32,158 nucleotides of DNA from Desulfobulbaceae bacterium (GTDB taxonomy: Bacteria > Desulfobacterota > Desulfobulbia > Desulfobulbales > BM004): contig PKTW01000186.1 of NCBI GenBank assembly GCA_002868955.1, positions 1 to 32,158 on the forward strand, in the 5' to 3' direction. The notes beneath the pieces were generated by a model. That model was given only the letters and a program-made list of their open reading frames with translations, was not told where the DNA came from and did no database searches. Every line of letters begins with the position of its first letter. The first letter of the stretch is position 1. A program made the position numbers and the translations under genes. This document shows, piece after piece, positions 29,118-32,158 of this stretch.

Positions 29118-30137
29118 ATGAAACCTAGGCAGCGAAGCCAGCTTATTGCAGGCTTTCTAATCATATTCTCTGTTTTTATTCTCATTGCCCTTTTTCTCCA
29201 GACAGCTCAAATGATTGGAAAATCATACTCAGGGCACTTTCTGCCCCTTTCAGTTCAGGAAAAAGAAATAAGCGCCAACCTGCGCGGCCACGTCTTCATG
29301 CTGGCAGACGAAATTGGGGAAAGAAACATCTGGCTGCCGCAAAAGCTCAATGCGGCGGCTGTTTATATTGAACAAGTCTGGCAGGAGCAAAGCTTTGCTG
29401 TTCAGCGCCAGGAATATGCAGCACGGGGTGTAGAATCCGCAAACCTCATTATTGAAATCCCGGGGATTGCAATGCCTGATCAGATTATCGTTGTCGGTGC
29501 ACATTATGACACGGTCTTGGGATCTCCAGGTGCCAATGACAACGGTTCCGGTGTGGCATCGCTGCTTGAACTATCGCGGCTTCTTGCCGGCATGAAGCCT
29601 GCCAGGACTATCCGCTTCGTTGCATTTACCAATGAAGAGCCCCCCTTCTTTCTCCGGCTGGATATGGGAAGCAGGGTTTATGCCTCCCGCTCCCGCAGCC
29701 GTAACGAAAATATAGTCGGCATGCTTTCACTTGAAACCATGGGCTATTATTCCGAAGCCCCTAACAGCCAGGAGTATCCTTTCCCTTTCAGTTTTTTCTA
29801 TCCCCATACCGCCAACTTTATCGGTTTTGTCGGCAATATCCGCTCCCGCCACCTGGTGCGCTTGAGCCTTGCAGCTTTTCGGAATACTACGAAATTTCCT
29901 TCTGAAGGAACGGCTGCACCGGGATGGCTCACCGGTATAGGCTGGTCCGACCACTGGTCTTTCTGGCGGGAAGGATACAGGGCTATAATGGTTACGGATA
30001 CAGCTTTTTTCAGGTATGATCCCTATCATACCCGAAAGGACACGCCTGAGAAGATTGGCTATGACCGTTTAGCGCGTGTCACAAAAGGATTGGCGGAGGT
30101 TGTTATTGAACTTGCCAATACGGAAAAATTACAATGA
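29118..30137 (+). CDS. M28 family zinc metallopeptidase, membrane-anchored N-terminus
   Basis: VVGAHYDTVLGSPGANDNGSGVASLLELSRLL, VAFTNEEPPFF, MLSLETMGYY, FRYDPYHTRKDTPEKIGYDRLARV. N-terminal TM segment. Confidence 0.9.
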   Translation: MKPRQRSQLIAGFLIIFSVFILIALFLQTAQMIGKSYSGHFLPLSVQEKEISANLRGHVFMLADEIGERNIWLPQKLNAAAVYIEQVWQEQSFAVQRQEYAARGVESANLIIEIPGIAMPDQIIVVGAHYDTVLGSPGANDNGSGVASLLELSRLLAGMKPARTIRFVAFTNEEPPFFLRLDMGSRVYASRSRSRNENIVGMLSLETMGYYSEAPNSQEYPFPFSFFYPHTANFIGFVGNIRSRHLVRLSLAAFRNTTKFPSEGTAAPGWLTGIGWSDHWSFWREGYRAIMVTDTAFFRYDPYHTRKDTPEKIGYDRLARVTKGLAEVVIELANTEKLQ

Positions 30138-30178
30138 TTGTTTAATTCTTGTAGCAAATTTTTCATGGAGAAATAGTA

Positions 30179-30943
30179 ATGGAGATCTGCTTTCTCGGAG
30201 TTGGTGAAGCCTGCGACGGTAGTCAACCCAACACCTCACTTCTGCTGAAGACAGTTCCGCAGGAAACCGCCGGCCGGATCCTTCTCGACTGCGGCTTCAG
30301 TGTTCCCCATCAGTACTTTGCCCTGGCCCCGGGTCCGGAAGAGCTGGAGATATTATGGATTTCACATTTCCATGGTGATCATTTTTTCGGCACACCGCTC
30401 CTGCTTCTCTGGTTCTGGGAAATGGGCCGCCAAAAACCTCTTCATATAGTGGGCCCTCCAGGGGTTGAAACAATAATCAAACAGGCAATTGAACTCGCCT
30501 ATCCGAACCTGTTGCCCCGCCTGGGATTTTCTCTACTCTTTCTTGGAATAGAACCTGAAAAGAAGGCGAAAATAGGAGATACTGTCTGGCAGGCAGCTTA
30601 CAACGAGCACGCGCAGCCTTGCCTGTCTCTCAGGATTGAACTCCATGACAAAGCCATTTTTTACAGCGGTGACGGCCGCCCAACCCCTATGACCCAAGAA
30701 CTGGCTGATGGATGTGATATCATAATCCATGAAGCATACGGTTTTGAGGACACTACGCCTGGACACGGCTCGATTGGCTCCTGCCTTACTTTTGCCTGTA
30801 ATGCAGGAGTTACATTGCTAGCTCTGGTGCATATGCAGCGAGATATCCGCCTGCAGTCAAAAACAGCAATTAAAGGCCTGGCGGACAAATATGCGGAGAT
30901 TGAAATCCTGCTGCCTGAAAATGGGAGCAGAATAGTTTTGTAA
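30179..30943 (+). CDS. MBL-fold metallohydrolase, ribonuclease Z-like
   Basis: ILLDCGFSVPHQYF, ILWISHFHGDHFFGTPLLL (HxHxDH), IFYSGDGRPT, DIIIHEAYGFED, GHGSIGSCLTFACNAGVTLLALVHM. Confidence 0.88.
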   Translation: MEICFLGVGEACDGSQPNTSLLLKTVPQETAGRILLDCGFSVPHQYFALAPGPEELEILWISHFHGDHFFGTPLLLLWFWEMGRQKPLHIVGPPGVETIIKQAIELAYPNLLPRLGFSLLFLGIEPEKKAKIGDTVWQAAYNEHAQPCLSLRIELHDKAIFYSGDGRPTPMTQELADGCDIIIHEAYGFEDTTPGHGSIGSCLTFACNAGVTLLALVHMQRDIRLQSKTAIKGLADKYAEIEILLPENGSRIVL

Positions 30944-31056
30944 GCTTTCCTGTGCCTGCATTCCTCAAGCCTATCCAGCACTCCGAAATAAGCCCCATTT
31001 ATCCTGCTCGTTGTTTTTTCGCCCTTGACACCCGTAACTATTGTAAATTAAGGTAT

Positions 31057-31142
31057 TTTTCTGATAAAGCATTATCCTGGACAGGTTTTCAAAAATATTA
31101 GCATAAAATGTCCGGGCGAAATAACCCAACTTTATCAGGAGG
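31057..31142 (+). promoter_or_regulatory. candidate 5'-leader hairpin sequestering the Shine-Dalgarno of the 31149 CDS
   Basis: UUUUCUGAUAAAG (31057-31069) can pair along its full length with CUUUAUCAGGAGG (31130-31142), which contains the AGGAGG Shine-Dalgarno. Nested stems: UUAU/AUAA (31072-31075 / 31121-31124) and CCUGGACA/UGUCCGGG (31076-31083 / 31109-31116). Confidence 0.55.
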
Positions 31143-31148
31143 CTTGCA

Positions 31149-31859
31149 ATGCGATACCTTACCATCCTATCTATCCTTCTTGTGCTCGCATCTTCTGTGT
31201 TTGCGCCACCTGCTGCAGCTGAAACCCGTTATGTCGTGGACGAGTTGGTAATTACTTTACGACTGGGAAAAAGCACTGACCATAAGATATTAAAAAATTT
31301 AAAAACAGGAACCCCCCTTGAAGTGCTGGAGGATGACGACAAAACTTACATCAAGGTACGAACCCTCGATGGGCTTGAGGGGTATGTCCTGCGCCAGTAT
31401 GTAAGTCCAGAAATTCCCAAGAAGCAGATCATTACAAAACTTGAGGGGCTCAACACCTCTCTGCAGAAGAAAATCAGCAGCCTGGAGGCAGCCAAGAGCA
31501 ATCTTGAAAAACAGCTCAAAACTATCGAAAAAAACTATAATCAAGAATTTTCAGAAATAAATGCAGCATCTGCAGATATGAAGCAAAAGGTCGAGCAGGC
31601 ATTGGAAAACGAACGAATTGCGGCAGAAAAATATACTACCCTGCTGGCCCAGGCGGAAAATGTCGTTGAAATTGCTGCAGAGCGGGATCAACTCCTCCAG
31701 AAAAATATAAAACTGGAAGCAGATGTAACACTGCTGACCAATGAAAACGATGAGCTGTCAGATTCCAGAATCATTAAATGGTTTCTGGCTGGTGGCGGAG
31801 TTTTTTTCTTTGGCTGGATAATCGGAAAAATCTCCAGGAAAAAACGGAGTCGCCTGTAA
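31149..31859 (+). CDS. SH3-domain, coiled-coil membrane protein (TIGR04211/YgiM-like)
   Basis: Signal peptide; RYVVDELVITLRLGKSTDHKILKNLKTGTPLEVLEDDDKTYIKVRTLDGLEGYVLRQYVS (bacterial SH3); long coiled coil; C-terminal TM IIKWFLAGGGVFFFGWIIGKISRKKRSRL. Confidence 0.88.
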   Translation: MRYLTILSILLVLASSVFAPPAAAETRYVVDELVITLRLGKSTDHKILKNLKTGTPLEVLEDDDKTYIKVRTLDGLEGYVLRQYVSPEIPKKQIITKLEGLNTSLQKKISSLEAAKSNLEKQLKTIEKNYNQEFSEINAASADMKQKVEQALENERIAAEKYTTLLAQAENVVEIAAERDQLLQKNIKLEADVTLLTNENDELSDSRIIKWFLAGGGVFFFGWIIGKISRKKRSRL

Positions 31860-31885
31860 AAGCGCCCCTTTATAATTCTGCATGG

Positions 31886-31920
31886 AAAAGGCTCCTGGCA
31901 ATTGTGCCAAGGAGCCTTTT
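31886..31920 (+). terminator. Rho-independent terminator after the SH3 protein gene
   Basis: AAAAGGCTCC(T)GGCA ... TGCCAAGGAGCCTTTT inverted repeat followed by CCTTTCT. Confidence 0.8.
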
Positions 31921-32158
31921 CCTTTCTGCATGACAGAAGACGCTATACTTTTTTCTCGAAGGAGGTCATGGAAAATTCTCCATGGCTGTTTCCCATTTCC
32001 ACCCTCAGGTTAAGGTTTTAAAGCCTGTGGAGTAATATTATATAATTGAAACAGCCTCCATTTTGTAATACCCTGTACTTTCTCTTAATTTTTTTTTGGG
32101 GGGGGAATTTTAAATTGATTCCAAATCAAACAGCTACCCCCTGTCATGATTTTGCCAC

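Overview
The window looks like an ordinary chromosomal segment, probably from a Desulfobacterota-like anaerobe (inferred from gene content). It is dominated by central 2-oxoacid, C4-dicarboxylate and glutamate metabolism plus some signalling genes. From left to right: a partial TRAP-TAXI fused permease and its solute receptor; a coiled-coil protein; an ankyrin-repeat lipoprotein; two small or unknown proteins; a NarL-type response regulator and a PAS/HisKA_3 sensor kinase with a DctB-like sensor region; malic enzyme; a divergent korDABC operon (2-oxoacid:ferredoxin oxidoreductase) followed by an unusual receiver-like/PPDK_N fusion protein and glutamate dehydrogenase; a copper P-type ATPase; a 50-aa RCKP-type rubredoxin-like protein missing from the ORF track; an HD-GYP protein with two PilZ proteins; MscS; a short LysE-type exporter; a CoA-disulfide reductase/rhodanese fusion; an M28 peptidase; an MBL-fold hydrolase; and an SH3/coiled-coil membrane protein. 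I found no CRISPR array, rRNA, tRNA or intact mobile element. The best leads are: (1) the REC-like/PPDK_N fusion, which lacks the phosphohistidine swivel domain and sits in the kor-gdhA operon; (2) a long nested hairpin that appears to bury the Shine-Dalgarno of the SH3-protein gene; (3) a DctB-like sensor wired to a NarL-type regulator next to malic enzyme; and (4) an apparently frameshifted small gene at about 24.67-24.85 kb. No computation or database search was run.
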